From NCBI GenBank assembly GCA_002150815.3, contig NDFF03000114.1:93584-157583 (forward strand): a DNA stretch of 64,000 nt, given 5' to 3'. Shown one piece after another: positions 10,445 to 22,813 of the stretch; positions within the stretch are counted from its first letter, which is position 1, and the number at the start of each line of letters is the position of its first letter. Both the position numbers and the translations under genes were made by a program. The notes beneath the pieces are model-generated. The model was not told the origin of the DNA, ran no database searches, and saw only the letters and a list, made by a program, of their open reading frames with translations. The stretch comes from Grammothele lineata. Its lineage: Eukaryota > Basidiomycota > Agaricomycetes > Polyporales > Polyporaceae.

Positions 10445-12202
10445 TCACTCGAAGAGCTTCTTGAACGCGCGCTTCTCCTTCTCGCGCTTCCCGCGCAGGC
10501 GCGCGCGCACTTTCTCGAGCTCGGCGAGGATCGCGCGGTCGTCCTTGACGAGCGCGTGCGCCTGGGCGAGCGCCTCCTCGGCCTCCTCGTCCTCGTTGAT
10601 CGCGATGCGTGCCAGGCCCTGCCGGTAGAGCGCTTTGGCTGTGGGCGTGTGTAGGTGAGGGGGGGGAGGGGGAGGGGAGGGCGGTCAGCGTGACGCTCGT
10701 GGAGCTTAAAAGTGCGAAAGAAGCGCGAGTAAGGTGGGAGATGAAGGAGTAATGAAGGGGTAATGAAGGGCAGGGACGGTGCTTGGCGGAGGAAGAGGGA
10801 CAATATGGGAATAGAGTGAGGGTGCGGAAAGAGCATGCTTGTGGATAGAGAGAATGCGCGGGGATACGGAAAAAGGGAGGAAGGCACACACACCTTTGTC
10901 CGTGTCGTTCAACGTGAGGTTTGAGATCGCGCGGTCCGTAACGCGCAGCGCGAGGCGCGCGTTCGCCCCACCACCGGCGCGGAGGGCCGCGAGCGCACTA
11001 TTGAGTAGCAGCGGGGCCAGGAGGGCGTCAAAGGAGTCGCGCAACTCCGGGGGAGCGCCCTCGGGGAGGTCGACATGGTAGTCGAGATACCGAACGGCCT
11101 CTGCAGGGGTTTAGGAGCGGTTAACCGCGGTTCCAAAACGTCCGAAAGAACCGGAAGGGCGAGATGAAGTGGATCCGAAAGGAAGCACGGGAGATGGGCG
11201 TGTGGGTGAGACGAACGGATCTCATACGTGGAGTGAAGTGAAGGGACGGGGAAGCAAGCATCGAGATGAGATAGACGCACTTTGGTACTTGTGCAGCGCG
11301 TCCTCGTATTTGCCCTCTTTGAACATCCTGTTTCCGACCTCGCGCACCTCGCGTGCGATCTCGAGCGCGATCTCGGGCTTCTCGCCAACGTCCATGCCGT
11401 CGACCGGGTCCTGGTCTTCGGGGTAGTCCTCGTACACATCGCCATCCCCGGTCGAGCTCTCGTGCAGCGCAGGGTCGTCCGGCGCGAGTTGGCCACAGTC
11501 TGCGATGACGCACGTGTCGACAGGGACGTCTCCGCTCGCGGTCTCGGTGTTCTCCACCGCGCGAACTACGGACTTGCCGCGGAGGACCTCGCCGAAGACG
11601 ACGTGCTTGCCGTCGAGATGTGGCGTCGCGTTGCAAGTGATGAAGAATTGCGAGCCATTCGTGTTCGTGCCCGCGTTTGCCTGATGATGCGTTCGCCGCG
11701 CGCGTGGCAATTCGTCGGAAGGGGTACGGGAAGAGTTTCATTACAGAAGGACGCACCATAGAGAGGAGGAAACGCTTGGTGTGCTTCTCCTGGAAGTTCT
11801 CGTCCTCGAACTTCTCACCGTAGATGGATTCGCCACCGGTGCCATTGCCGGCCGTGAAGTCGCCTCCCTGGACCATGAACCTTTGTCCGAGGTAAGCCTC
11901 CCCGCAGCATCGCCTGAGCGCTCCGTACTCGCATACCCTTTGATCACCCGGTGGAAGGTGCTGCCCTTGTAGTGCAGAGGCTTGCCGGCGTTGCCGGTAC
12001 CCTTTTCGCCCGTGCACAGTGCGCCTGTGAAAGAAATCCATTTAGCATTGTGCGGTTGGTCGTGCGCTACAAGACCAAGATGCTTACGGAAGTTCTCAGC
12101 GGTCTTCGGAACGATGTCGCTGTAGAGCTGCATGATGATCCGGCCTGCTGCGCGACCTCCGATGGTAACATCGAAGTAGACGATGGGTCTTGTCGACGCC
12201 AT
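10445..12202 (-). CDS. CPR6: CYP40-type peptidyl-prolyl cis-trans isomerase with TPR domain
   Basis: Six exons on the minus strand (12202-12088, 12024-11937, 11880-11757, 11680-11281, 11100-10894, 10638-10445) encode 375 residues, the usual size of cyclophilin 40. The N-terminal cyclophilin domain shows [52 protein letters not shown] and [12 protein letters not shown], so the catalytic Arg (FHRV), the Gln of MVQGGD and the [12 protein letters not shown] pocket are present. The C-terminal half is a TPR region ([39 protein letters not shown]) expected to bind the Hsp90 EEVD tail. It ends with a Lys/Arg-rich helix. Known role: Hsp90 co-chaperone and prolyl isomerase. All junctions keep frame, including a 56-nt intron. 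Confidence 0.93.
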
Positions 12203-14165
12203 GGCTGATGCTAGCAGTGTGTGCGATAGATGCGATGTAACAGAAGCAAGAGGTGCAGAACGGAGAGGAAGTCGAGCAAGCTGGTAGCGGGAGAAGGCTC
12301 GCGGGAGGCCATGGCGAGGATTAAGACGCGACCTGGCGCCGTCGCGGCACGTTCGAGAATCTCCCAGAATGCGTCCACTGCCAAATTAGGTCAGCACCTT
12401 CCCGGCCCGGATAGCCGCCAGGTGTGCGTTCCAATATGGAGGGTGTAGAGTTCGTCAGCTCCGGCCGCGCGCCTTGCCATAGCACCATAGTTGGCCCTGA
12501 GGAGCACAGGGGTAGAATTTAATGACTCTTATTGGCAACATGACAGAGCGACGCATATATATTCTTGCATTCTGGGAGATGTGGGGATGCGGTAGTCAGA
12601 ACTTGAAAACATTGACTGGCAGTAGTGGATTGGGAGAATACGCATCACCAGCCAAGCACTAGCCTCCGAGGATTTGGAGTTTAACAAGATACCTACACAC
12701 CACTGCACGATTCAGCGTATGCATTGTCCTCGTTATCAGCGCCCAGATGTCTAGGTTCAGGTCACGACTCTTGCCGGTAGTACAGCCGATTGACAAATAC
12801 CTGACACTAACCTTTAAGGTGTGCGTGGGTTCAGGGTCGCGCCGTAGGCTGCCTAGAGCGTGTAGATTTTCAAAGTTGAGTTGGTGGCTTCCACGGGCGT
12901 ACGCATGGCCGCGTACTCGGCGACGTGCTTCCAATGCGCGTTATTACGTCGCGCAGCGGGCCATGCGATGCATGTCTCTCAGCTGGCAGAAGTAGACAGG
13001 GGTCCGAGTCAAGGCCTGTCAGACCATAGAGTATTGCCGCTCCCTTCTATATGCAACGTGGGCAGCGGGGGTAATAGAACGGCTCGTGGCGACTTCGATG
13101 CGAAGCACGCCTCGGGCTTAAGCTGTTCACGAAGCCCATGGTATTCAAACAGACGCTGAGCTGGTCTTCGGATGAGCCTCATATAGTCCGGGTCCTTCCC
13201 ATTCATCGAGCCATGAGCATGCGCCGAATCACCACATGGTCGTAGGTTTTGTCTGAGACGCAGCATACTGCAGAGCAAGTGAAGTACTTGGGTCGTTGAA
13301 CATCCGTTGAATCAAAGCAAGGATGTCCATATATTGATTGAGCCGGTTAACGCGGAATAGGACCGCAGGACGTGCCTCGAGGATGATTGGAACAAATGGC
13401 GCCGGGAGAATCAGGTGGACGGCCGGTGGGCGATGTAGTGCACCGCGTGGTGCAGAACAGCTATCGTGGGGCCCGTTTCCGAGTCTGCACATGCTTGAGC
13501 TCCTATGCGCAAAGTTAGTTGGGTTAGTTCGCGGGGACTTGAGCTGTCTGAGAACGAGAGAGAGCAGCGACGCTCGCACGGTCGACGGCGATTGGTCCCA
13601 GGCGCGCGAGGCGCCCGTGAGTCAAACTTATGTCAGCAGGCACTGGTCGAGGCAGAAGCGCCGACGCGTCCTCTTCTGGAAACTGGTTGCTGCACCAGGC
13701 ACGTTGTTCAGAAATTCCGCGAGACCCAACACGCGACCATGCCTCTTGCACGGCTGAGGTAGCGAACGTGCACGCGGGTGAGTGCTCGTAATTCATGCTC
13801 AACGTTCAGGAAGATCACTCCGTTTGAAAACGTCCGTACGCCGGCGTGATGCTGCGTTGAGTCTCACCCCGCCGCTCCGCTTGTTATAGGCTTCGGCGCG
13901 TGCGGGGATAAGGCAGAGTTCAGGTCCGCATGCGAGGCTGCCCTGCCCGTGTGCTTCACGCGCTGGATCCCATGCCTGATCCTCCGACAGCCCCCACCTT
14001 CGACGACCCCGTGGTGGTTAAGGAAGATGCGACCACACGCCACTATCAACAACGGTGCGACGAAACGCCTACGACGCCCCGCGTCATATATCCGCGGGCT
14101 ACCGCGCGTCCTGCCCCTGTCACTCTCCGGCAACTATCCCTCGATCCCTCCCCGCTTGCCCTCAC
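12203..14165. other. Gene-poor region, possible decayed coding remnants
   Basis: I cannot support an intact gene. Minus-strand frames at about 13009-13579 contain runs that look protein-like (NQYMDILALIQRMFNDPSTS) but are interrupted and have no clear start, splice pattern or end. They may be a decayed gene. Confidence 0.4.
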
Positions 14166-16238
14166 ATGGAAGACGCGCCCCCACGGTACGCCCGCGCCTC
14201 CTCTCGACGCCGCGACTCCACCGCCGCCGGTCCCGACTCGCCTGCAACGCCACGTCGCACACACACCGCTCCACCTCGACGGCTAGCCACCGAACACCTG
14301 CATCACCTCCTGAATTCCAAAGGCCGGCCGTGGCTGACGCTGAAGGTTATCAGCAATGCTCCGGCATCTAATTATCTCCCCTCGTTCTTCGAAGGCGACG
14401 CCATCCGCGGCTCCGTGACGCTCGACCTGGACAAGGCGGATGCCATCAGGTCCATATCCGTGCAGGTACCTCTACGCCCTCCTCCGCCGGTCCATGCTAC
14501 ACGCTCGGCGGTCCTTGAGGACTCAATCTCCCGCGGAGTCCGCAGGTGTTTGGTCTTTTGGACCAGTGCGTGCGCCCGGCATAATAACGAAGTTCGCTAA
14601 CTCGCGGGCTTCCGTCCCCGACAGGTCGTCGGCCAGATGACCTCCTCGGTCACAGAAGTCATGAACTTTGTGCAAGTATCGGAAACCCTTTGGAATGCGG
14701 CCTCCAACTCGCCGTCCTCAAGTTCCGCACATCCGAGCAACGAAGGCGGCGTCCGCCTCGTGGGTAACCACAGCTGGCCCTTCACGTTGAACCTACCAAA
14801 CCAGTGTGAAATCAAGCCATCAAGCGGGCCGTCGCAGACATACCCCCTACCTGCGTCGTTCTCGGAGCGCATGGCACGCGTGCACATTCAATATCAGCTA
14901 CTCGTTACCGTGCATCGAAGACGTTTCCGTGTCGACAGCACGTACGTGTTCCGAGTCCGTCCTCAACGCTCCCGCTCCTCTGCGCCATTCTTCGTCTCAC
15001 TCTCCTGTTGCTAAACTAGGCTGGGTACTGTCGTCGGTTACACCCCTATCGTCCGCCCGAGTGCACCCTCCATCCCTCGGCAGATCGCCTACCTTGAGAA
15101 CACACCGATCCCCGGACCCGACCAGGACCCCGGTGGTTGGAAATGTCTCGAGCCGTTGCGCGTGCAAGGCTCGGTGTTCTCAACGCGCGCTGTCGACGCC
15201 ACCTGCACGGTGCGTACGCGCTCTCCAAGTCGCGTGCCTCGCCGCTCCATATTCTGACATCCATCATGCACGTCACTGTCCCGCATCCATGCTCGCGACC
15301 GACGACGTTCGCCTCCGCTCCCTCCCGCGACCCTCGCTGCACGCCATGCTCGGCACTCGGCATCCCGCCCATCCCGCCTGGACACAGCTCGCGCTCGCGC
15401 AACCCGTACGTGCGTCCCCTTCGCTCGATTCCCTGCCGCGATCGTCTGCGCCGTGACAGGATCCGCCCCCCTCATTTTCCCTCTCCGGAATCGTGCTCAC
15501 ACGTCTCTTACAGCTCTGCTACACGCGCGGGAGCGCAATACCCTGTACACTGACCGTCGAGACCACGGATCCCCAAGCACTCGACCTCCTCTCCGCACCA
15601 CGCGCGCCGTCAGTACGCCTCATCCGGCGCCTTGTCAGTGGAGAGACGACGTTGTCGCGGGGTCGCGGGGTAGGCATCCATGGCATCGAGTACGAGCACG
15701 CCGAGCAGGAGGTCGCCACCGCCGCCTGGTGGCCCGCGGAGGTCAGGGACGGCGCCGGCAGTAGGGCTACCGGCCGCGCGCCCGCGGGTCGCCGGGTGCT
15801 GCATGGGGAGATCCCCCTTCCGCCCAGGCTCAAACCGAGCAGCCGCCTCGGCCACTTCGAGCTCTCGGTGCGTGTCCCGCGATCCCTCGCCCGCCCGCGC
15901 GCCCGTCGCTGAATAGTAGTGAACGTGATCATCTCGGCTCCCGCTCTCGCCGCCCGCCACCGCCACCGCTACCCGCCACTACCGCTGGCACGACCCGCCG
16001 CCGCCTTCGTCGTCATCGCGTGTGCACGCGCGCGCTCGCGCAGTACGTCGTGGCGCTCTTCCCGTTCAAGGCCGCCGCGTTCCAACCGGACGGAGCGCCC
16101 GACGGCATGCTACAGCAAGAGCCCGTCGTCGTGTGCACGGCGCACGCGCCGGGCCCGAGACCGCGTGTATACTCGCCGCCAGGGTACGACGACGCGAGCT
16201 CTGCGGGGCAGTCGAGCGAGTTCCGCCTCTTCCGCTGA
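14166..16238 (+). CDS. Arrestin-like domain protein with an 18-nt exon
   Basis: Six exons (14166-14465, 14625-14941, 15020-15209, 15388-15405, 15514-15867, 16044-16238) give 457 residues with every junction in frame. After a Ser/Arg-rich N terminus, the arrestin-N beta sandwich begins at PWLTLKVISNAPASNYLPSF and continues with EGDAIRGSVTLDLDKADAI, GNHSWPFTLNLP, ARVHIQYQLLVTVHR and GTVVGYTPIVRPSAPS. The second half has LCYTRGSAIPCTLTVETTDP and ends with VVALFPFKAAAFQPDG. The fourth exon is only 18 nt and codes LALAQP. It joins DATCT to LCYTRG, restoring the expected strand-loop-strand. Known role of the family: adaptors for ubiquitin-ligase-driven endocytosis of plasma-membrane proteins in fungi. 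No PPxY motif is obvious, so a trafficking role is inferred from the fold only. Confidence 0.8.
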
Positions 16239-17809
16239 ACGCCGCGACCGAGCGCGCGCGTTGCGCGGCGTGGGGCCCGCATTGCGGCGACAGTAGCGCC
16301 CAAACGCGCGCCTATAATCCACTGGCAGCCGCCTTGCGTGCGGCCGGTCAAGGAAGAGACAGGGCTCGGTTCTCGGGGCGCCGGTTACTTGGACACGTTG
16401 CCGTGGGATGTTGGTCGAAGGGAGTAATGTCTCGCGTTGGATTAGCTGCGAGACGGCGCTTTAGTAGCTTCCGTCACGGGTCCGTACCCTGCAGGAGGCT
16501 GACCTCGCTTTCATGTATCATTTCAACGAGGTGCTATGTGACCTCCCTGTACAATTCGCAGTGGGTCTCAAATCTCCGTCCGAATTCGCACTGTGGCCGT
16601 GCTCACCGAAAACATATCCAGCAGTTTCACGCCACTCGCAGCTGATAGACACAGGAATAGTGGATTCATACAATCCCGTCGCAGCAACTCGTAAAATCGC
16701 TTAGTATCCACTCGAATGCTCGCATGAAACAGCGCACAAACACTCTAATGCCACGAGGTGTTGCCTCATCATCCGGCTCGACGTGCGACTATAGACGGCC
16801 GCGCTTACGCGTTCTGTCAGACGGTCACTGGACCTGTACTACCCTGAATTCCTCTGAAGCTTTACACGCGCAATTCGCAGTTAGTCCTGACAACAGCCGT
16901 CACAGCCGTCGCCCACAGTACGACGTTTCGCTCGCTTGAGCTGGTGCAATAGATGGCCAGGCTCCAATGCTCGGACCAGGAGTACCCGTGATGTCTAAAG
17001 CCTCAAGGCTCAATGCGCGGTCATGGGCGGTGCCTCGCAGCGCTGGTGCAACAGCTCGCATTCTCACTCCGCGAGAGAACCGCGTCATACCGAGGGCGTG
17101 CTCTTGAGCGCATCATGCCAGACAACTCCGGGCGATCGAGAACCTCCCAGGGCTGTCCCTCGAAACCCGTCTTCTTCAAACCTTCGTAAAGATGGAAAGC
17201 TAAACTCGGCCCAGGGCGTTCCTCGAGAGCCTGGCCGTTCACTGGCCGAGTGCTCCTAAAGTTACCGGAGGTATCGGGTTATTGACTGGTTCTAGCGTGC
17301 TCTTAGTTCCAGCGGCGTACCTGCCCTCGGCTCGGCCTGCGACCACGCCCCAACCAGCCCTTCGGTGGGCGCCCATTTCGGGGGCCAGCAAAATTCTCTT
17401 TGCAGCCTGTAATATGAGTACGGTTGACGCGTAGGAACGTGTCTGTCTCACGTCGCCCCGTGCAGAGACCGGATTCGCCTTCGCTCGGTCCCGCTTTCGC
17501 GCCCCGCGGGGCCCGGTCCCTATGTTCCCAGCATGACGCGCCGCTGCGGTCGTGGTAATCAATCCCTCTGCCCGATATACCTTACTCTGAAGACATGCTG
17601 AGGCTCGCGTGACGGAGCCCCCACGAATGTCATATGGTACAGGAAGGGTCGTGGATGCGCCTGTGTTAGGCGTATCGCTGACCGCTGTCGTGACGCTCAT
17701 ACAGATTCAGTTTGCTTGCTTCTAATTGCTCCTTCCGTTTTTGCAAACCCCAGTGATTACACGGCGTCTTCGACCGGAGCACAGGGTTCTTGGGACGGGA
17801 GTAAACATG
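16239..17809. other. Gene-poor region
   Basis: Several open frames exist but none shows a known motif, a credible splice structure or codon use like the neighbours. I see nothing I can support as a gene. Confidence 0.45.
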
Positions 17810-17817
17810 TATATAAA
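17810..17817 (+). promoter_or_regulatory. TATA box upstream of the Zn2Cys6 gene
   Basis: TATATAAA lies about 250 bases before the ATG at 18064 and is followed by a pyrimidine-rich leader. An in-frame ATG at 17827 is too close to the TATA box to be transcribed from it, which favours the ATG at 18064. Confidence 0.55.
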
Positions 17818-18063
17818 CTGGGCAATATGGTTGGACTGGACCCATCTCACCTCAAATCCACTCATCTCTCCTACTCTGTATCATACGCTAGTCAACTACA
17901 CTCCCTCAGTGCCTTTACCACATTAATCCACTTCCCCAATGAGCTCTCAGCAGGCAAGCTAAACGCTCCACTCACTAAATACCGAGCGGTCGTACTGATA
18001 CCACCCCAGGCCAACACTAGCAGCAGTCAGCAACAGCAAGACTCTGACGATGACGTCTTCAAC

Positions 18064-18336
18064 ATGCCCCGTACGCCGCGTCGTACTCCCATGGCGTGCC
18101 AATTTTGCAGAGGTATATTGCTGCCGTGCCTTGCTGCGTTGAACCACCATTGACGCCAGATGTTTCGTGGCGCAACAGGACGCAAGCTCAAATGTGACGG
18201 GCGTTCGACGTGCCAGAATTGTCAGCGCAGAGGAATTGCGTGCACTTACGTGCCCGTGTGAGTACCTCCGACTCCGATGTTGCGCGTCCAAATCGGGGCA
18301 CACCTGACTCGTTTGCTTGCGCTCAGCCCGAAGTAG
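18064..18336 (+). CDS. Minimal Zn2Cys6 binuclear-cluster protein (45 aa)
   Basis: Three exons (18064-18112, 18179-18257 and 18327-18336) give a 45-residue protein that is almost nothing but a zinc cluster. The six cysteines are spaced C-x2-C-x6-C-x5-C-x2-C-x6-C (ACQFC, LKC, STC, QNC, IAC), the canonical Gal4-type pattern, preceded by MPRTPRRTP. The first intron splits the RGRK basic loop. The protein stops after TYVPVPK, where longer relatives carry a linker and dimerisation region. Known: this domain binds CGG half-sites. Inference: a DNA-binding competitor or small regulator, or a truncated gene. The ATG choice rests on TATA position; an upstream in-frame ATG at 17827 would add 79 residues, including a Ser/Gln-rich stretch. 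Confidence 0.7.
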
Positions 18337-18535
18337 GCTTGCCTTGCCTCTGTAATCCTGTCTGCGATCCGGTCCATCGGAGTCCGTCAGCCACATAATT
18401 TATAGTAGTATAAACGAATAATCGCACTAGTTGACATTCCCTTATATACTCCTAATCCGATATGTTCTTCTCTCAGAACCACGCCACAACACTCTCGCGT
18501 GCGCCACGGGATACCTCCCCACCCTCGGCAAGATC

Positions 18536-21500
18536 TCACCCGATGAAGTATCGCAAGAAGTTCCTTCGTCCGATAACAGAGACGGGCATCGGGGAGGTTA
18601 AATCGTCGCGGAAGAGGATGGGTGTGAAGATGGCGACTAGCCGGTCGTCAGTATAGTACGCGCGCGCGGGGAGCAAAGATCCCCCGAAAGATCTCGTCAC
18701 CGGAGGACACGGCCCACTTACCAAGCTGCTCGACGCTTCCCTTGTACGCTTCTTGCTGACCAATGAAGTGCAGGAACGCCGTGAGAGAGATCCACACCTA
18801 GAAGCAGGACGAGAAAAGTGAGTGCCGAGATCCGCTAGCGCGAGAGTATGATGTACGCACATTTACGTTGACCACTGGGAGTTGGTCCAGTAGCTGGAGC
18901 CGAAGATTCCAAAGTGAGTACAACCCTCGGTTCCGCGAGGGAGATCCGTTTACCTCGAACGCCTCATCTCGGTTAGCCGTCTCTGCGCACTTGGCATGCA
19001 AGGAGGCGGGAACGATGGACTCTGTCAACGAATCGAGGAGCTGCAGAAGCGTGTCCGCGAACGCGCGCGCGGCCTCCGGCCCGCCATCGGTCCCATCTAT
19101 GTTGAACTCCTCGCCCGTATCCAAGCACTACGGGAGGCTAGGTCAGTACCATATACAGAAACCGGTGTGAGAATGCCGGACCTCTCGTATGTTCCGCACG
19201 AGCTCTTCATCACCTTTCGTCGTGAATAGTCCCTCCTAGAGCCGAACACATTGCATGAGTACGTGCGCCGGCGTCAATGGTGGGCCTCGATCGGCGCGCC
19301 TACCGTCTCCGTCGCATTACACATGAGCCAGTTGACCAGTCTCATGATCTCGCGGGGCGCGTTGACACCACGCTCCTCCGACAGGATATCGCCCGGACTT
19401 TCCAGAGAGCGCACGGACCCAGGGAGGCGGACGAGCCACCCAATGCTCGTCGCGAAACACGTCCGTTCTACATCCGCGAGAGATCAGTGTCGCAGGACGG
19501 CGCGGTCAGGCGTGGGGAGACACCGCACCGTATTCTCCGGAGATGGCGATGAAGTGGTCGCGGCCATGTGCCGTATGGAGCACGAGCGTGTCCTCGAGGC
19601 GCGTCTGGCCTAGATTAAGCTGCGACGCGAGGTCGTTGTCGACATGCGCGGTCAGGACCACTTCGACCGTCTGACCCGGAAGCACGACTCCCTAGGGGCG
19701 GCGCAGTCAGTGGATTTCGGAAGTTCAGAGCACCCGAGACACAAAAGCGGCACTAACCGTCATAGGGTCGATACGCAGCCAGGGTGGACCTTGCGCTATG
19801 ATTAACTACTGCCCTTAGAGACACTGCCGCACTAAATCCTTACATACGGGCGCAGCAGGGCTCTGTCCAACAAAACGGAAGGAACAAGCGACCTGAGGAA
19901 GGTCCGACGATGATCGCACCGGGGGACGTCGAGATCAAAGATTTACCAAACACTCACCTTGCCGACGTTCTGGATCTCCAACGTGCGCGTCACTGCCACC
20001 TTGTACCTGACAAATGCATTTTTTCAATCATGCCATTCTCGCTTGGCAGGCTGGACAGAAGCATCAATACGCACGAAAGTTTAGAGAAGTCCACATTCGT
20101 GGACGTGACTCGGATGCGCGGGCGCTCGTCTGTGTATTCGATGCCGGAGACGTCGCGCCAGATGCGCTGGACGAACGCCTCGTACTCTGACACGCCGACC
20201 ACAGGCACCTAGAAGGAAGGATGGCATGAGCTGAAGCCCACAGGCGTCAAAGGCGGGCGACGTCATGCCGTAGTCGGCCTGCTCCCCGTCCGACACGCCC
20301 GGACAACGTGCGGCTCCCGAATGCAACGCACCTCCAGTTCAAACTCAGCGGAGACGGGCCGGTGGTCGCTCATGGTGACCTTCGGATGGCTCGAATACGA
20401 CGTCTGCGTCACAGACACGGCGCCAGACCCCATCAGGTGCAATATTCGGTCCGTCCAGGCAGGCTTGCGTCTGCGGTGCGCGGAGTTAGGAGACCACACG
20501 GGACTTGGAGGGCGTAACGCCGCGGAGATTGGGGGTGGCTTACTTGATGTCGTAGCCGAGCCCGTCGCTCGCTACGCCCGAGCTGAACCTGTATGATCTA
20601 AGGGGCGGAGAGACCGCGAGTCAGCGCACACGTCCGTCAACGCCGCGAGACGAGAGGCGATACGCACGGCAGATGGGTGATCGGACGCTCGTCGAACTCT
20701 TCAAACGCTTTGTTGGTCCGCATCGCGTACGCGAGCTACAAGGATGGAGCAGCCAGCAGAGCGCGCGTCAGCATTCATTCGCAGGCGCGCACTGACGTAA
20801 CTCCAGGACCTGATCAAACCTCCGCAAGAGCTTCACATTCTCCTCCCTCAGCTGCTCGTCGCCTAGCAAGCTCCGGACGTCGGCGTCCGGGAGCATCAGC
20901 CGGTAGTTCAAGTCTGAAATGTTCCAACGGAGTCAGAGGGGTCTTGTCGAGAGTCGAGAAGCAGATGCGAGCGGAAAACATACCACCCTAGACCGCACCG
21001 ATCAGCCCCACGGACCAAGCCGTCATCGTCAGCGAAAACTCTCGTGTGCGTCTCGCCCAAGGGGGGGGACGGCGTGGCGTCCGCGCACGCGAGATAAGCT
21101 CACCATCCAGAAGAGCGCGTCCGTTTCAAATATCGTAAGCGGCACCGGCGCGGGCGTGTACCAGCTCCCGGAGGGGGGCGAGCCGTCCTCGGGCGCGGTC
21201 GCGGCGGAGTCGAAGAAGAGCCGCCGCGAGAGGTCGTGGAAGTCCGCGTTGCGCTTGTCGAACATCTCGTCGAACGCGGCGAGGTGCGAGTTGACGAAGG
21301 TGAGGGCGATTGGCTTGCGCTCTTCGCCATCGTGTGCCTCGGGCGACGTCGGGGAGGGTGTGAACAGGAGCCGCGCCCCAGTCGCACCCTTGTTGCCCTG
21401 CGTGTACATGTGGGGTGAGGACGCGTGCACGGCAATAGCGCTAACATAGCACCACGGAAGAGCGCACCATGATGCCCATAATGCCAGCGCCGACGGAGGC

Positions 21501-22813
21501 CATGCGGACGTCGCTGATGTTCGCCCTGAGCCGCCTCTTCGCGATGATGACTAACAGCATCCCGACGAGCTGCTTCGAGGCGAGCTAAGCGGTGCAGCCG
21601 ACAAATGTGTGAGCAGGGTCGGGGGGCGAAACAGTACCGCCACACGGCAATGAACTAGGGTGCTGCGCACCTTTTCGTATAGCACGGCCTTCTCTCCTAA
21701 CCCCGCGAACACCGCGGTGCACCACGCGTCCTCGCGGACCGTCTTGGTAGAATACAGCAGAGCCTCCGTGGAAAGGTCTAGCTCCTGGAACCCGAGCACG
21801 AGCAGGTCCGGGTCCTCAGGGTCCTCGGGTACACGTTGTTGGAAAATCGGGACCGCCGTCTCCTCCGATTCCCCGTCTAACGAGATGTTGTGGAATGTCG
21901 CCTTGTCCGATGGGCTAGATAGTGACTGTGTGTCCGCGGACGCCGCATCCGAGTCTTTGCCTTTCTCAGCGGGTTCTGGGTCGCAATATCAGCATTGGCC
22001 GCATGAAACGCTAGCGAGGGCGATGGCTTCACGGACCTGGAGGCATCTCGAGGGGGCTCCGCACGATGTCGTCTGGGTCCATCGGAGACAACTCCTTCAT
22101 CGGTGGTATCAACTTCGGCGCCGGCCGCTCGACGTGGCCCCGAACCCAGGTAGAAAGATCTTGCGACGGAAACTGCCCGTTGACATTGAACGTTCCGACA
22201 CGGACTCTATATTGAGGTTAGTGAATAGTTCGCGGGATAGAAGCACTACCCATCAAACTCTGCGCACCTGAGGACGGCCTTGTGCTCGCTCTGCGACAGC
22301 ACTTCATCCTGCACCTTGCGCCTCATCCAGTCTTCACGAATGATCTCCACGTCGGCGATATCGTTCCCGGGTTGCCCAGCGCTCGCGGGGGGAAGGCGGT
22401 CATGAACAGGCTTCTTGAGCTTCCGCAAATCAGTAGGTATCGGCGTTACTGGAAAATCTCGGTGACTTCTATACTCGACAACAAATGGACGCGATAGAAA
22501 ACCTACGGAGTGGAGGAATGACATGCTTCGCGACGTAGGGCGTGACCCAAGCGAACGGCTCAAAGTCGAACTCGTCGCCCATTTGCGCCGCTCGAAGCCG
22601 GGGAGGCGGTTAAGACAGGCATGCATGCAGAAGAGCGCAAATACTACACCTACCCACCGCCTCTTTTAGGCGCTTGCACTCGTCGAGGAGACGCCGGAGT
22701 CCTTGGGTATCATCGGTTTGGAGGGTAATAGACGGAAACGGGGTATCTTCTCCAGGGCTGATCGTTACGGTTATTTCTGCGAGAGGAGAGCTCAGTTCAT
22801 CTGCATTGGCCAT
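18536..22813 (-). CDS. OCRL/INPP5B-type inositol polyphosphate 5-phosphatase with ASH and RhoGAP-like domains
   Basis: This is a long multi-exon gene. It starts with MANADELSSPLAEIT at 22813; the TTG-initiated frame extension above it is not a fungal start. The order is an N-terminal region with a Pro-rich linker, then the 5-phosphatase domain: GTFNVNGQ near 22230, LVLGFQELDLS near 21800, GNKGATGARL near 21390, FVNSHLAAFDEMFDKRNADF near 21300, RKPAWTDRIL near 20460 and SDHRPVSAEFELE near 20370. An ASH/immunoglobulin-like module follows, with LNLGQTRLEDTLVLHTAHG and DHFIAISGEY around 19560-19640. The C-terminal RhoGAP-like domain contains GVNAPREIMRLVNWLM, LFTTKGDEELVRNIRE, LADTLL-type text and ends with RRNFLRYFIG. 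Known role: removes the 5-phosphate from PI(4,5)P2 and related lipids on endosomal and Golgi membranes. No obvious catalytic loss is seen. Internal exon borders were not all resolved. Confidence 0.88.
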
